Source: an uncultured Prevotella sp. (GTDB taxonomy: Bacteria; Bacteroidota; Bacteroidia; Bacteroidales; Bacteroidaceae). Taken from it: DNA of 46,902 bases. Both the position numbers and the translations under genes were made by a program. The notes beneath the pieces are model-generated. The model searched no databases. It was not told the DNA's origin and saw only the letters and a list, made by a program, of their open reading frames with translations. Positions 8,211 through 15,437 of this stretch are shown piece by piece (position 1 is the stretch's first letter; every line of letters starts with the position of its first letter). Location of the stretch: NCBI GenBank assembly GCA_900318395.1, contig ONKL01000059.1:1-46902 (forward strand), written 5' to 3'.

Positions 8211-9032
8211 TCAGCACGGACGTTTCTTCGGCAGGTTGAACACATCCTGCACTTCTTTCATCTGCTCCTCTGTCATACCGTCAGGCTCACTGCCCATAGC
8301 TCGGGCACACATATAGATGTTGGCTGCCTTACAGAGTACATCGGTCTGGTCGAAGGCGTCCATAATGTCCTGTCCTACGGCCACAGTACCATGTTTCTCC
8401 CACATGACAACATCGTGGGTCTTGATCTGCTCGAGTGTGGCCTCGGCAAGTGCTACTGATGAAGGCAGGGCATAAGGCACGATGCCGATACCCAGAGGCG
8501 CAAAGGCCAGGGTCTCGGGAATCATCGACCACAGCACGCGTGTCATCTCATCTCCTTTCAGGAAACGCTGGATATGGCTCATGGCCACCAGCTCGATAGG
8601 ATGGGTATGCAGGGTTGCCTTGTAGCATGATCCTGTCTCCAGCAGATAGTTCTGCAGGGCCAGGTGGGTAGGCAGCTCTGATGTTGGTACAACAGGCTCA
8701 TCGGCAATCACTTCGTATGAGGCACAATCATCGCAGATGCGGATAATTGATCCGTTCTGCATGGGCTCTTTGGCCAAGTCACGCATGCGCTTGCCTGTCC
8801 CCTTGCAATAGAAATACTTTCCCTTCAGTTGGGGTAGTACCATGCCGATCTGCTTTACTTCCGAGATAGCCTTCATGGCCTTGCATTCATCATCCATATA
8901 TTCGGTGACGTTCACGGTGATGTTACCACCATTGCGCTCAGCCCAGCCTTTCTGCCAGAGATAACCGGTGACCTCTGCTATCTGATATACGACCGCCTTC
9001 AGTTCCTCGCGGCCTTCCAAAATACTTTTCAT
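8211..9032 (-). CDS. rhaD: L-rhamnulose-1-phosphate aldolase
   Basis: The 273-residue class II aldolase starts at ATG 9032 (MKSILEGREELKAVVYQIAEV); an upstream in-frame TTG seems less likely. Motifs are the glycine-rich WAERNGGNITVNVT, the phosphate loop KGTGKRMRD, TSELPTHLALQNYLL, and the zinc-binding pair in ATLHTHPIELVAMSH. A further zinc-site His lies in MWEKHGTVAVG. The enzyme splits rhamnulose 1-phosphate into dihydroxyacetone phosphate and L-lactaldehyde. It is the last gene of the order rhaB, rhaA, rhaT, rhaD. A 174-base gap with a repeat array separates it from rhaT, so its expression may be adjusted separately. Confidence 0.95.
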   Translation of the reverse strand: MKSILEGREELKAVVYQIAEVTGYLWQKGWAERNGGNITVNVTEYMDDECKAMKAISEVKQIGMVLPQLKGKYFYCKGTGKRMRDLAKEPMQNGSIIRICDDCASYEVIADEPVVPTSELPTHLALQNYLLETGSCYKATLHTHPIELVAMSHIQRFLKGDEMTRVLWSMIPETLAFAPLGIGIVPYALPSSVALAEATLEQIKTHDVVMWEKHGTVAVGQDIMDAFDQTDVLCKAANIYMCARAMGSEPDGMTEEQMKEVQDVFNLPKKRPC

Positions 9033-9065
9033 TTTCTTATTCAACTTTCGCAAGCTCCGCTTGCT

Positions 9066-9172
9066 GGGAGTTAACGGGAGTTAGATGGAGTTAACGAGCC
9101 AATGGCTCGTGTAGTTAACGGACATTACTTTTGCTGAAAGCCTGTTAACTTCTGATAACTCCTGATAACTCC
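9066..9172. repeat. Array of GGAGTTAAC-like repeats in mirrored orientation (rhaT-rhaD gap)
   Basis: The left part carries three direct copies of a GGAGTTA(A) unit about 10-12 bases apart, then a short perfect hairpin (GAGCC-AAT-GGCTC at 9096-9108). The right part (9141-9172) carries three copies in the opposite orientation (GTTAACT, GATAACTCC, GATAACTCC). The array can fold into one extended imperfect stem. It could protect or end the upstream mRNA between rhaT and rhaD. Confidence 0.6.
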
Positions 9173-9206
9173 AAACATGAGAAACTTGTATTATCTTATT
9201 TAACCT

Positions 9207-10241
9207 TTAAATCAACTGTGGAAGGAAACAGGAGATGACCAGGACCACAATACCCACGATGAGTACGGTGATGGTCTTCTGCGAACAACCTTTCCACTCT
9301 TTTAAGATGATGCCCCAGACATTTGAGAACACCACATTGAGTGCCATCAGAATACAGAACGAGAGCGTCATTAGTGTAGGCGATTCCGTCAGGAATCCCT
9401 TACCCAATGCCAGTCCGAAGAACTGTGAATACCAGAGGGCACCTGCCAACAAACAGAACAGGAGGTTATTACCCCATACGGCTGTCTTCTTGTAGTCGCC
9501 CCAGGTCTTGTTGACTTGGTTCTGATAGAAACAGTAGATGGCATTGGTGATGAATCCACCGAATGTCACAAGCAGGGTTGCTGGCAATGTACGGAACATC
9601 GGATCGGTAAGTTCTCCGAAATTGATGCCTTTCCCGAATTCCAGACCTACATTGAAACAGCCGCTCATAAATCCTGCGAGCAGGGCGATGGCCAGTCCCT
9701 TGGGGAAGTTAAAGTCCTTGACGGCTGCCTTCTTCTCCTCCTCAGAGAGCGAGGCGGCTTTCATCGAACCTGCAACACCAATGATGGCAATACCAATCAG
9801 TGTGACCACCACGCCCAGAATCACGGCAAATGTCAACGATTCCAAAGCATTGAGCTCTGGGAAGAACATGTTGAGCAGCACTGGTCCCATGATGGTTCCT
9901 AATCCTGCACAGGTTCCCAAGGCTATCGACTGTCCTAAGGCTACACCAAGGTAGCGCATGGAGAGACCGAAGGTCAGACCGCCTACTCCCCACAGCACAC
10001 CGAAGAAGATGGTCATCCAGATGTTGAACGACTGTTCGGCAGTAAACAGCTCAAAGAGGGAATGCCCTGCCGGCACAGCCAGCAGAGCACCCAAGAAAGG
10101 TAACACTAGCCAGGCGAATACACCCTGAATAATCCAGTACGACTCCCACGACCAGTCCTTGATCTTGTTGATGGGCACGTAGCAGCTCGACTGACAGAAT
10201 GCACCGATGGCGATGATGATAAGTCCTATAACGATTTCCAT
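9207..10241 (-). CDS. rhaT: L-rhamnose/proton symporter
   Basis: The 344-residue integral membrane protein shows about ten hydrophobic segments. It starts with MEIVIGLIIIAIGAFCQSSCYVPINKIKDWSWESYW, typical of RhaT, and includes the conserved GVLWGVGGLTFGLSMRYLG and GFMSGCFNVGLEFG. It imports L-rhamnose into the cytoplasm with protons. Its ATG overlaps the rhaA stop by one base (TAATG), so translation of the two is coupled. Confidence 0.95.
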   Translation of the reverse strand: MEIVIGLIIIAIGAFCQSSCYVPINKIKDWSWESYWIIQGVFAWLVLPFLGALLAVPAGHSLFELFTAEQSFNIWMTIFFGVLWGVGGLTFGLSMRYLGVALGQSIALGTCAGLGTIMGPVLLNMFFPELNALESLTFAVILGVVVTLIGIAIIGVAGSMKAASLSEEEKKAAVKDFNFPKGLAIALLAGFMSGCFNVGLEFGKGINFGELTDPMFRTLPATLLVTFGGFITNAIYCFYQNQVNKTWGDYKKTAVWGNNLLFCLLAGALWYSQFFGLALGKGFLTESPTLMTLSFCILMALNVVFSNVWGIILKEWKGCSQKTITVLIVGIVVLVISCFLPQLI

Positions 10242-11494
10242 TAGTTACGCTTTGAGGTCACATCCTTCTCATACTGCTGGATAGCAGCGATGTACTCTTC
10301 ACCAACGGGCACGTTGTTCTTCAGGTTGAAGTAGTCAAACACTGCTCCGAATGGCATACTCTTGGCCTCTTCCATCAGGGCGAGGCGCTCGAAGTTCTGA
10401 CCATAGTCCTCATACTCACGCAGTTTGGCCTTTGGCTCAAGCAGGGCCTGCAGGATGCACTTCTGTGTGGCACGGGTACCAACGAGATAAGCACCGATAC
10501 GGTTGATGGAAGCATCGAAGTAGTCGAGACCGACATGTGCACGATCCAAAGCATCGCTACGAACAAGTTCCTTGAACAGGTCGAGTGTCTGGTCATTCAT
10601 GATGGTCACGTGGTCTGAGTCCCAACGAACAGGGCGAGATACGTGCAGCATCAGCTCTGGTACGTACATCAGCAGGGTAGAAACGAAGTCTGATACATTC
10701 TCTGTCGGCTCGTAGTGGCCAGTGTCGAGTGTGTACATCTGCTTGCGAGTAGCACAGTAAGCGGTATAGAAGTCGTGTGAACCAACGGTATAGCTCTCCA
10801 AACCAATACCGAACAGCTTGGCCTCGAAACAGTTCTTGACACCATCGAGCTTCTCCTCCATGATCTCATCCAGTGAGGCAGCGAGAATCTCGCGATACTT
10901 CTTGCGCTGTACAGGCATGTCCTTTGCTCCGTCGTGTACCCAGATGTTCATGATACAGGGGTCGTTCTGAGCCTTACCCATAGCATCAGCGATGCGGCGG
11001 CAACGCTTGGTGTGCTCAATCCAGAAGTCACGAATGGCTTTGTCTGGGTTCGACAGTGTCAGCTCTCCACTCTTGGGATGAGAGAAAGAAGTCGAGTTGA
11101 AGTCGAGCTTCATGTTGTTCTCCTTGGCCCAGTCGATCCAGCTCTGGAAATGACCGACCTCTACCTGATCGCGATCCACGAACTTGCCTCCGAAGTCACC
11201 ATAGATCTCATGAAGATTCAGACGGTGGTTTCCTGCGATAAGGGTCTTCACGAATTCGATGTCCTTGCGCACCTCGTCAATATTACGGGCGCGTCCAGGA
11301 TAGTTTCCGGTTGTCTGGATACCACCAGAGAGCGCATCATTACGCTCGAAACCTACTACGTCGTCGGTCTGCCAGCAATGCAGTGAAATCTGCTGCTTCT
11401 CCAGCTGCTCAATCACTTTGTCTGTATCAACACCAATAGCTGCGTAGCGCTCTTTCGCTACGGCATAAGCTTTCTCAATCAGTTCTGCTTTCAT
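10241..11494 (-). CDS. rhaA: L-rhamnose isomerase
   Basis: The 417-residue protein matches bacterial L-rhamnose isomerase in length and motifs. It has SLHCWQTDDVVGFE near the N terminus, the RLNLHEIYGDFGGKFVDRD segment, IWVHDGAKD, and the metal-site regions LDTGHYEPTENVSDFVS and LHVSRPVRWDSDHV. It interconverts L-rhamnose and L-rhamnulose with a divalent metal. It follows rhaB after 46 bases and overlaps rhaT by one base, giving a tight catabolic operon. Some Bacteroidetes literature calls it rhaI. Confidence 0.96.
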   Translation of the reverse strand: MKAELIEKAYAVAKERYAAIGVDTDKVIEQLEKQQISLHCWQTDDVVGFERNDALSGGIQTTGNYPGRARNIDEVRKDIEFVKTLIAGNHRLNLHEIYGDFGGKFVDRDQVEVGHFQSWIDWAKENNMKLDFNSTSFSHPKSGELTLSNPDKAIRDFWIEHTKRCRRIADAMGKAQNDPCIMNIWVHDGAKDMPVQRKKYREILAASLDEIMEEKLDGVKNCFEAKLFGIGLESYTVGSHDFYTAYCATRKQMYTLDTGHYEPTENVSDFVSTLLMYVPELMLHVSRPVRWDSDHVTIMNDQTLDLFKELVRSDALDRAHVGLDYFDASINRIGAYLVGTRATQKCILQALLEPKAKLREYEDYGQNFERLALMEEAKSMPFGAVFDYFNLKNNVPVGEEYIAAIQQYEKDVTSKRN

Positions 11495-11540
11495 AAATCG
11501 TTTGTTTTTATAATGAATATTTAATGTTTAATCTTTGATT

Positions 11541-13028
11541 TTAATGCTTAATCTCCAACATCCTCAGATACTTCTCGAAAGCTTCGTCCCAGGCTGCTTG
11601 ATCCTGTGGCTCATACTTCACGAGTTCAAGTGAGTTGGCAATGATCTGGCGCATCTCCCAGATGTCCTTAACCAGTCCTGCTGCTTTGGCCTGTAACATG
11701 ATGTTGCCGATGGCAGTACCCTCTTGAGGACCAGCCAGTACGGTAGCACCTGTGGAATTGGCTGTAAACTGGTTCAGATATTTGTTCAGACTGCCTCCAC
11801 CGATGATGTGGAGCACCTCAAGTTTGAAGGGACTGAACTCCTGCAGCCACTGGAACACCTGTTTATAGCGCAGCGCCAGTGAGTCGAAGATGCATCGGCA
11901 GATCTCTGCGGGTGTCTCTGGCACAGGCTGACTGGTCTGCTGACAGTATTGTTGGATAGCACCAATCATGGAAGATGGATTGGCAAACAGTGCATCATCG
12001 GGATTGATGATGCTTCTGAACGCCTCTACCTGCATGGCTGAGCCCTGTAACTCTGGGTGCGACAGTTTCCTGACTTCTTCTGGCCATTCCAGTCGGCAGC
12101 GCTCATAGAGCCACATACCACAGATGTTCTTCAGGAATCGGGTTGTGCCCTCTATGCCACCCTCGTTGGTGAAGTTACGCTCGTAACTCAGGTCATTGAT
12201 GATGGCATCCTTCGTCTCGATACCCATCAGGCTCCATGTGCCACTCGAGAGGTAGGCGAACTGCTCATCCTTGGCTGGAACAGCAGCAACGGCAGATCCG
12301 GTGTCGTGGCCTGCAACGGCAATCACGGGTACTGGTCCTAAACCGGTCATCTTCTGCACTTCCTCTGTCAACACACCGATAACTGTACCTGGGTTCACCA
12401 TCTTCCCGAACATCGAGCGTGTCAGTCCCAGCGAGTCCAACAGACGCTCATCGAGTTCCTTGGTCCTTGGGTCGAGCAGCTCCGAGGTTGAGGCTATCGT
12501 ATATTCGCACACCTCATGGCCTGTAAGCATCCAACTCAGCGCGTCGGGCACAAAGAGGATTTTCTTGGCATACTTCAGAGCGGCATTACCCTCACGCCTC
12601 ATGGCATAGAGCTGGAAGATGGAGTTGAAGTTCATCAACTGGATACCTGTCACATTGTACACCTCACGTTTGGAGATGACATGCGCCAGATAATCATCCA
12701 TGGCTTCAAATGTAATAGGATCGCGATACGCGCGCGGATTCCTTAATATAGCGTTGTCCTCGCCTATCATGACAAAGTCCACGCCCCAGGTGTCAATACC
12801 GATTGATGTGATTTGCAGTCCTCTCTTTGCCACCTCCTTCAGACCTTTGATCATCTCGAAGTAGAGGGCATAGATGTCCCAATAGAAATGTCCTCCTTGT
12901 TCGATGAGGTTATTGGGGAAACGGGTCACCTCTTCCAGACTGAATCGTCCGTCTTCGATGTTCCCGATAATGGTTCGTCCACTGGTGGCACCCAGATCGA
13001 CGGCGAAGAAATAATTTTTTTGATCCAT
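11541..13028 (-). CDS. rhaB: Rhamnulokinase
   Basis: The start is ATG at 13028 (MDQKNYFFAVDLGATSGRTIIG); the in-frame upstream extension would cross the promoter -7 box at 13059-13066. The 495-residue FGGY-type sugar kinase has the N-terminal phosphate loop DLGATSGR, the sugar-site region SIGIDTWGVDFVMIG, the motif AVAGHDTGSAVAAVPA, and the C-terminal adenosine motif LHIIGGGSLNKYLNQFTANS. It phosphorylates L-rhamnulose at C1. As first gene it receives the operon promoter. The nearby AraC protein at 14539-15408 is a possible regulator, though the sequence does not prove it. Confidence 0.96.
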   Translation of the reverse strand: MDQKNYFFAVDLGATSGRTIIGNIEDGRFSLEEVTRFPNNLIEQGGHFYWDIYALYFEMIKGLKEVAKRGLQITSIGIDTWGVDFVMIGEDNAILRNPRAYRDPITFEAMDDYLAHVISKREVYNVTGIQLMNFNSIFQLYAMRREGNAALKYAKKILFVPDALSWMLTGHEVCEYTIASTSELLDPRTKELDERLLDSLGLTRSMFGKMVNPGTVIGVLTEEVQKMTGLGPVPVIAVAGHDTGSAVAAVPAKDEQFAYLSSGTWSLMGIETKDAIINDLSYERNFTNEGGIEGTTRFLKNICGMWLYERCRLEWPEEVRKLSHPELQGSAMQVEAFRSIINPDDALFANPSSMIGAIQQYCQQTSQPVPETPAEICRCIFDSLALRYKQVFQWLQEFSPFKLEVLHIIGGGSLNKYLNQFTANSTGATVLAGPQEGTAIGNIMLQAKAAGLVKDIWEMRQIIANSLELVKYEPQDQAAWDEAFEKYLRMLEIKH

Positions 13029-13058
13029 CTTTTTTCTTTTGATTAGCAGATTCGACGG

Positions 13059-13066
13059 CAAAGGTA
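13059..13066 (-). promoter_or_regulatory. -7 box (TACCTTTG) of the rhamnose operon
   Basis: TACCTTTG on the minus strand lies 30 bases before the rhaB ATG. A TTTG -33 box is not present at the normal distance, which suggests an activator-dependent promoter, as expected for AraC-controlled sugar operons. Confidence 0.55.
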
Positions 13067-13133
13067 CGCAATAAATGATATCGCAGCCCACATTATTTGA
13101 TTTTTGGACATTAATTTTTGATACGTTGCAATT

Positions 13134-13161
13134 TTTTCACTTTTCACTTTTCACTTTTCAC
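13134..13161 (+). repeat. Four tandem TTTTCAC heptamers in the nhaD promoter
   Basis: Four perfect 7-base copies lie directly upstream of TACCTTTG (13172-13179) and cover the position where the -33 box should be. TTTT replaces TTTG there. Related CACTTTTCAC-type repeats recur in the GH67 and upxY genes. Confidence 0.8.
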
Positions 13162-13171
13162 TTCTTTTTTG

Positions 13172-13179
13172 TACCTTTG
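13172..13179 (+). promoter_or_regulatory. -7 box (TACCTTTG) of nhaD
   Basis: TACCTTTG lies 38 bases before the nhaD ATG. The expected -33 position falls in the TTTTCAC repeat. Confidence 0.65.
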
Positions 13180-13217
13180 CAAAGAAATAATAAAACAAAC
13201 AAAAAAAGCAAGTCAAA

Positions 13218-14552
13218 ATGTCAACATTAACAACTCTTATTGTCATTGTCTTCTGCATAGGCTATCTCTGTATAGCTCTTGAGAGTCTGACAAAAGTCAA
13301 CAAGGCAGCTATTGCCCTGCTGATGTGTGTATTCTGCTGGACACTCCTGATGATGGGACCGGCAGCCTATTACCCGGCCATTCCTGGTGAAGAAGTGGTG
13401 CATCATATCGCTGAGGTCATCGAGCACCATCTGGGTGATGCCGCTGGTACGCTCTTCTTCCTCATGGGTGCCATGACTATCGTTGAGATTGTCGACTCCA
13501 ACGGCGGTTTCAATTTCGTCCGTGATACGATGAAGACGCGCTCCAAGCGCAAGCTCATGTGGCGCGTGGCCTTCATGACCTTCTTCCTCTCGGCCATCCT
13601 CGACAATCTCACCACTTCTATTGTCATGATTATGGTGCTCCGCAAACTGGTCCAGAGCCGTGGCGATCGCCTCATCTATGCTGCGCTTGTAGTGGTATCA
13701 GCCAACTCCGGAGGTGCATTCTCTCCGATTGGCGATGTCACCACCATCATGCTGTGGATCAAGGGTGTGATCACCACTCAGGGTGTCATCACCGAGATTT
13801 TCATCCCCTCGCTTGTCTCCATGCTCGTACCGGCCTTTATCTTGCAGTACCAGCTCAATGGCAAGTTCGACAAGGAGAACAATCTTCCGAAGGCTGAGAT
13901 TACACAGTTCACCAAGGCTCAGCGCGACATCATCTTCTGGCTGGGTGTCGGAGGTCTCTGCTTCGTACCTGTTTTCAAGACGTTGACCCATCTCCCGCCG
14001 TTCATGGGTATCCTCCTCGTACTGGGTGTCCTCTGGACTGTGACAGAGATTTTCCACTATAACACTGCTGAGGACGACACCATGGCCAAGCGCGTCTCTG
14101 ACCTGCTGTCAAAGATCGACCTCTCAACCATCATGTTCTTCCTTGGCATTCTCATGGCTGTGGCTGTGCTTCAGGAGGTAGGTGTCCTGACAATGATGGG
14201 ACAGTTCCTCGATTCAACCTTCGAGGGCAATCACTATCTCGTTACGGGTATCATTGGTGTACTCTCATCCATTGTCGATAATGTACCGCTCGTGGCTGGC
14301 TGTATGGGCATGTATCCTGTTCAGGCTGCTGGCGACCTGGCGGTCGATGGCATCTTCTGGCAGTTGCTCGCCTACTGCGCCGGTGTCGGTGGCTCCATGC
14401 TGATTATCGGTTCTGCTGCTGGTGTCGTTGTCATGGGTCTTGAGAAGATCACCTTCGGATGGTACCTCAAGCGTATTACCTGGGTAGCCTTCTCTGGCTA
14501 TCTCGCAGGTATCTTCATCTACTGGCTGGAGCGCACGTTTATCTTGCCTTGA
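13218..14552 (+). CDS. nhaD: NhaD-type sodium/proton antiporter
   Basis: The 444-residue membrane protein has about eleven hydrophobic segments and belongs to the ArsB/NhaD ion transporter group. Diagnostic motifs are FFLMGAMTIVEIVDSNGGFNFV, the FLSAILDNLTTSIVMIMVLRKL segment with its conserved Asp-Asn, SANSGGAFSPIGDVTTIMLW, and the second Asp-Asn in SSIVDNVPLVAGCMGMY. These Asp and Asn residues line the cation path in the family. It exports Na+ in exchange for protons across the inner membrane. It is transcribed alone from its own -7 box, and its 3' end overlaps the convergent AraC gene by 14 bases. Confidence 0.92.
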   Translation: MSTLTTLIVIVFCIGYLCIALESLTKVNKAAIALLMCVFCWTLLMMGPAAYYPAIPGEEVVHHIAEVIEHHLGDAAGTLFFLMGAMTIVEIVDSNGGFNFVRDTMKTRSKRKLMWRVAFMTFFLSAILDNLTTSIVMIMVLRKLVQSRGDRLIYAALVVVSANSGGAFSPIGDVTTIMLWIKGVITTQGVITEIFIPSLVSMLVPAFILQYQLNGKFDKENNLPKAEITQFTKAQRDIIFWLGVGGLCFVPVFKTLTHLPPFMGILLVLGVLWTVTEIFHYNTAEDDTMAKRVSDLLSKIDLSTIMFFLGILMAVAVLQEVGVLTMMGQFLDSTFEGNHYLVTGIIGVLSSIVDNVPLVAGCMGMYPVQAAGDLAVDGIFWQLLAYCAGVGGSMLIIGSAAGVVVMGLEKITFGWYLKRITWVAFSGYLAGIFIYWLERTFILP

Positions 14553-15408
14553 CCTCACTGGGCTTGATGCCCATCTTGGTTTTGAATTTAGCAGAGAAAT
14601 AGTCTGGACTCTCAAAATTGAGACGATAGGCTATTTCTTTGATACTGTAGTTGGTGGTCGTCAGTAGCTCCTTGGCGCGTTGTAGGCGCAGCTCTTGTTG
14701 GTAGGTGGCTGGTGAGAGTCCTGTGTACTCCTTGAAGAGCTTACGGAAATTGCTGTAGCTGACCCCCAGTTCCTCAGCGACCTGCTGGATGGTCAGGTCT
14801 GACTCCAGAGATTCACGGATACGCAAACGGGCACGATTGATCATATCGACCTGTTGCTGGTTCTTGCTGAGCTCCTTATTACGCTCTAGGGAGTACATCG
14901 TGCCAATGAGGTCGTTGACGATTCCTGCCATGACCTGCTGGGAGTAGGCTGCCTCTTCGACGGCTGCCTCGTAAGCCCGTTTGTAGAGGGTCTCGATGAC
15001 AGCTGAGTATCCCACATGGTAGATGGGCTTTTCTGGCGAGAGGAAGCCCGCCTTGACGCGGTCGTCCATATTACGGCCTTTGAAACCGATCCAGTAGCTC
15101 GTCCATCCTGTGTGTTCCAAGGGGTGATAGCTGTGCCATTCTCCTGGGAATAGGAGGAACATGTCGCCTGCCTTCAAGCGACGGCGTGAGCAATGGGCAC
15201 TCTGGAACCAGCCTTCGCCTTCTGGGTTATAGAGCAACTGATACTCATTGAGGGTGCGCCCTTTCTCAACATTGAAATAGTAGCCGTCAGCATGACCTCG
15301 TGTAGGGTAGGGGTCGCCTGGCGCAATCTTCTCATGGCCAATGGTGCTGACGGTGAGCCCCCAGAGGGCATCGCGTTCATTGGCCAAAAGGTATTTACTG
15401 ATCTGCAT
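14539..15408 (-). CDS. AraC-family transcriptional regulator at the end of the kinase operon
   Basis: The 289-residue protein has an N-terminal cupin-like ligand domain (GHADGYYFNVEKGRTLNEYQLLYNPEGEGWF, then GDMFLLFPGEWHSY). Its C-terminal double helix-turn-helix starts near residue 190: RIRESLESDLTIQQVAEELGVSYSNFRKLFKEYTG, then the signature KELLTTTNYSIKEIAYRLNFESPDYFSAKFKTKMGIKPSEV. It has no receiver domain. The gap to the upstream histidine kinase gene is only 29 bases, so it is probably the last gene of the five-gene unit. It could respond to the kinases indirectly or regulate the neighbouring rhamnose or kinase genes. Its role is not shown by sequence. Confidence 0.85.
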   Translation of the reverse strand: MQISKYLLANERDALWGLTVSTIGHEKIAPGDPYPTRGHADGYYFNVEKGRTLNEYQLLYNPEGEGWFQSAHCSRRRLKAGDMFLLFPGEWHSYHPLEHTGWTSYWIGFKGRNMDDRVKAGFLSPEKPIYHVGYSAVIETLYKRAYEAAVEEAAYSQQVMAGIVNDLIGTMYSLERNKELSKNQQQVDMINRARLRIRESLESDLTIQQVAEELGVSYSNFRKLFKEYTGLSPATYQQELRLQRAKELLTTTNYSIKEIAYRLNFESPDYFSAKFKTKMGIKPSEVKAR

Positions 15409-15437
15409 AGTTCTTGTAATAATAGGTAGTTAGGTTC

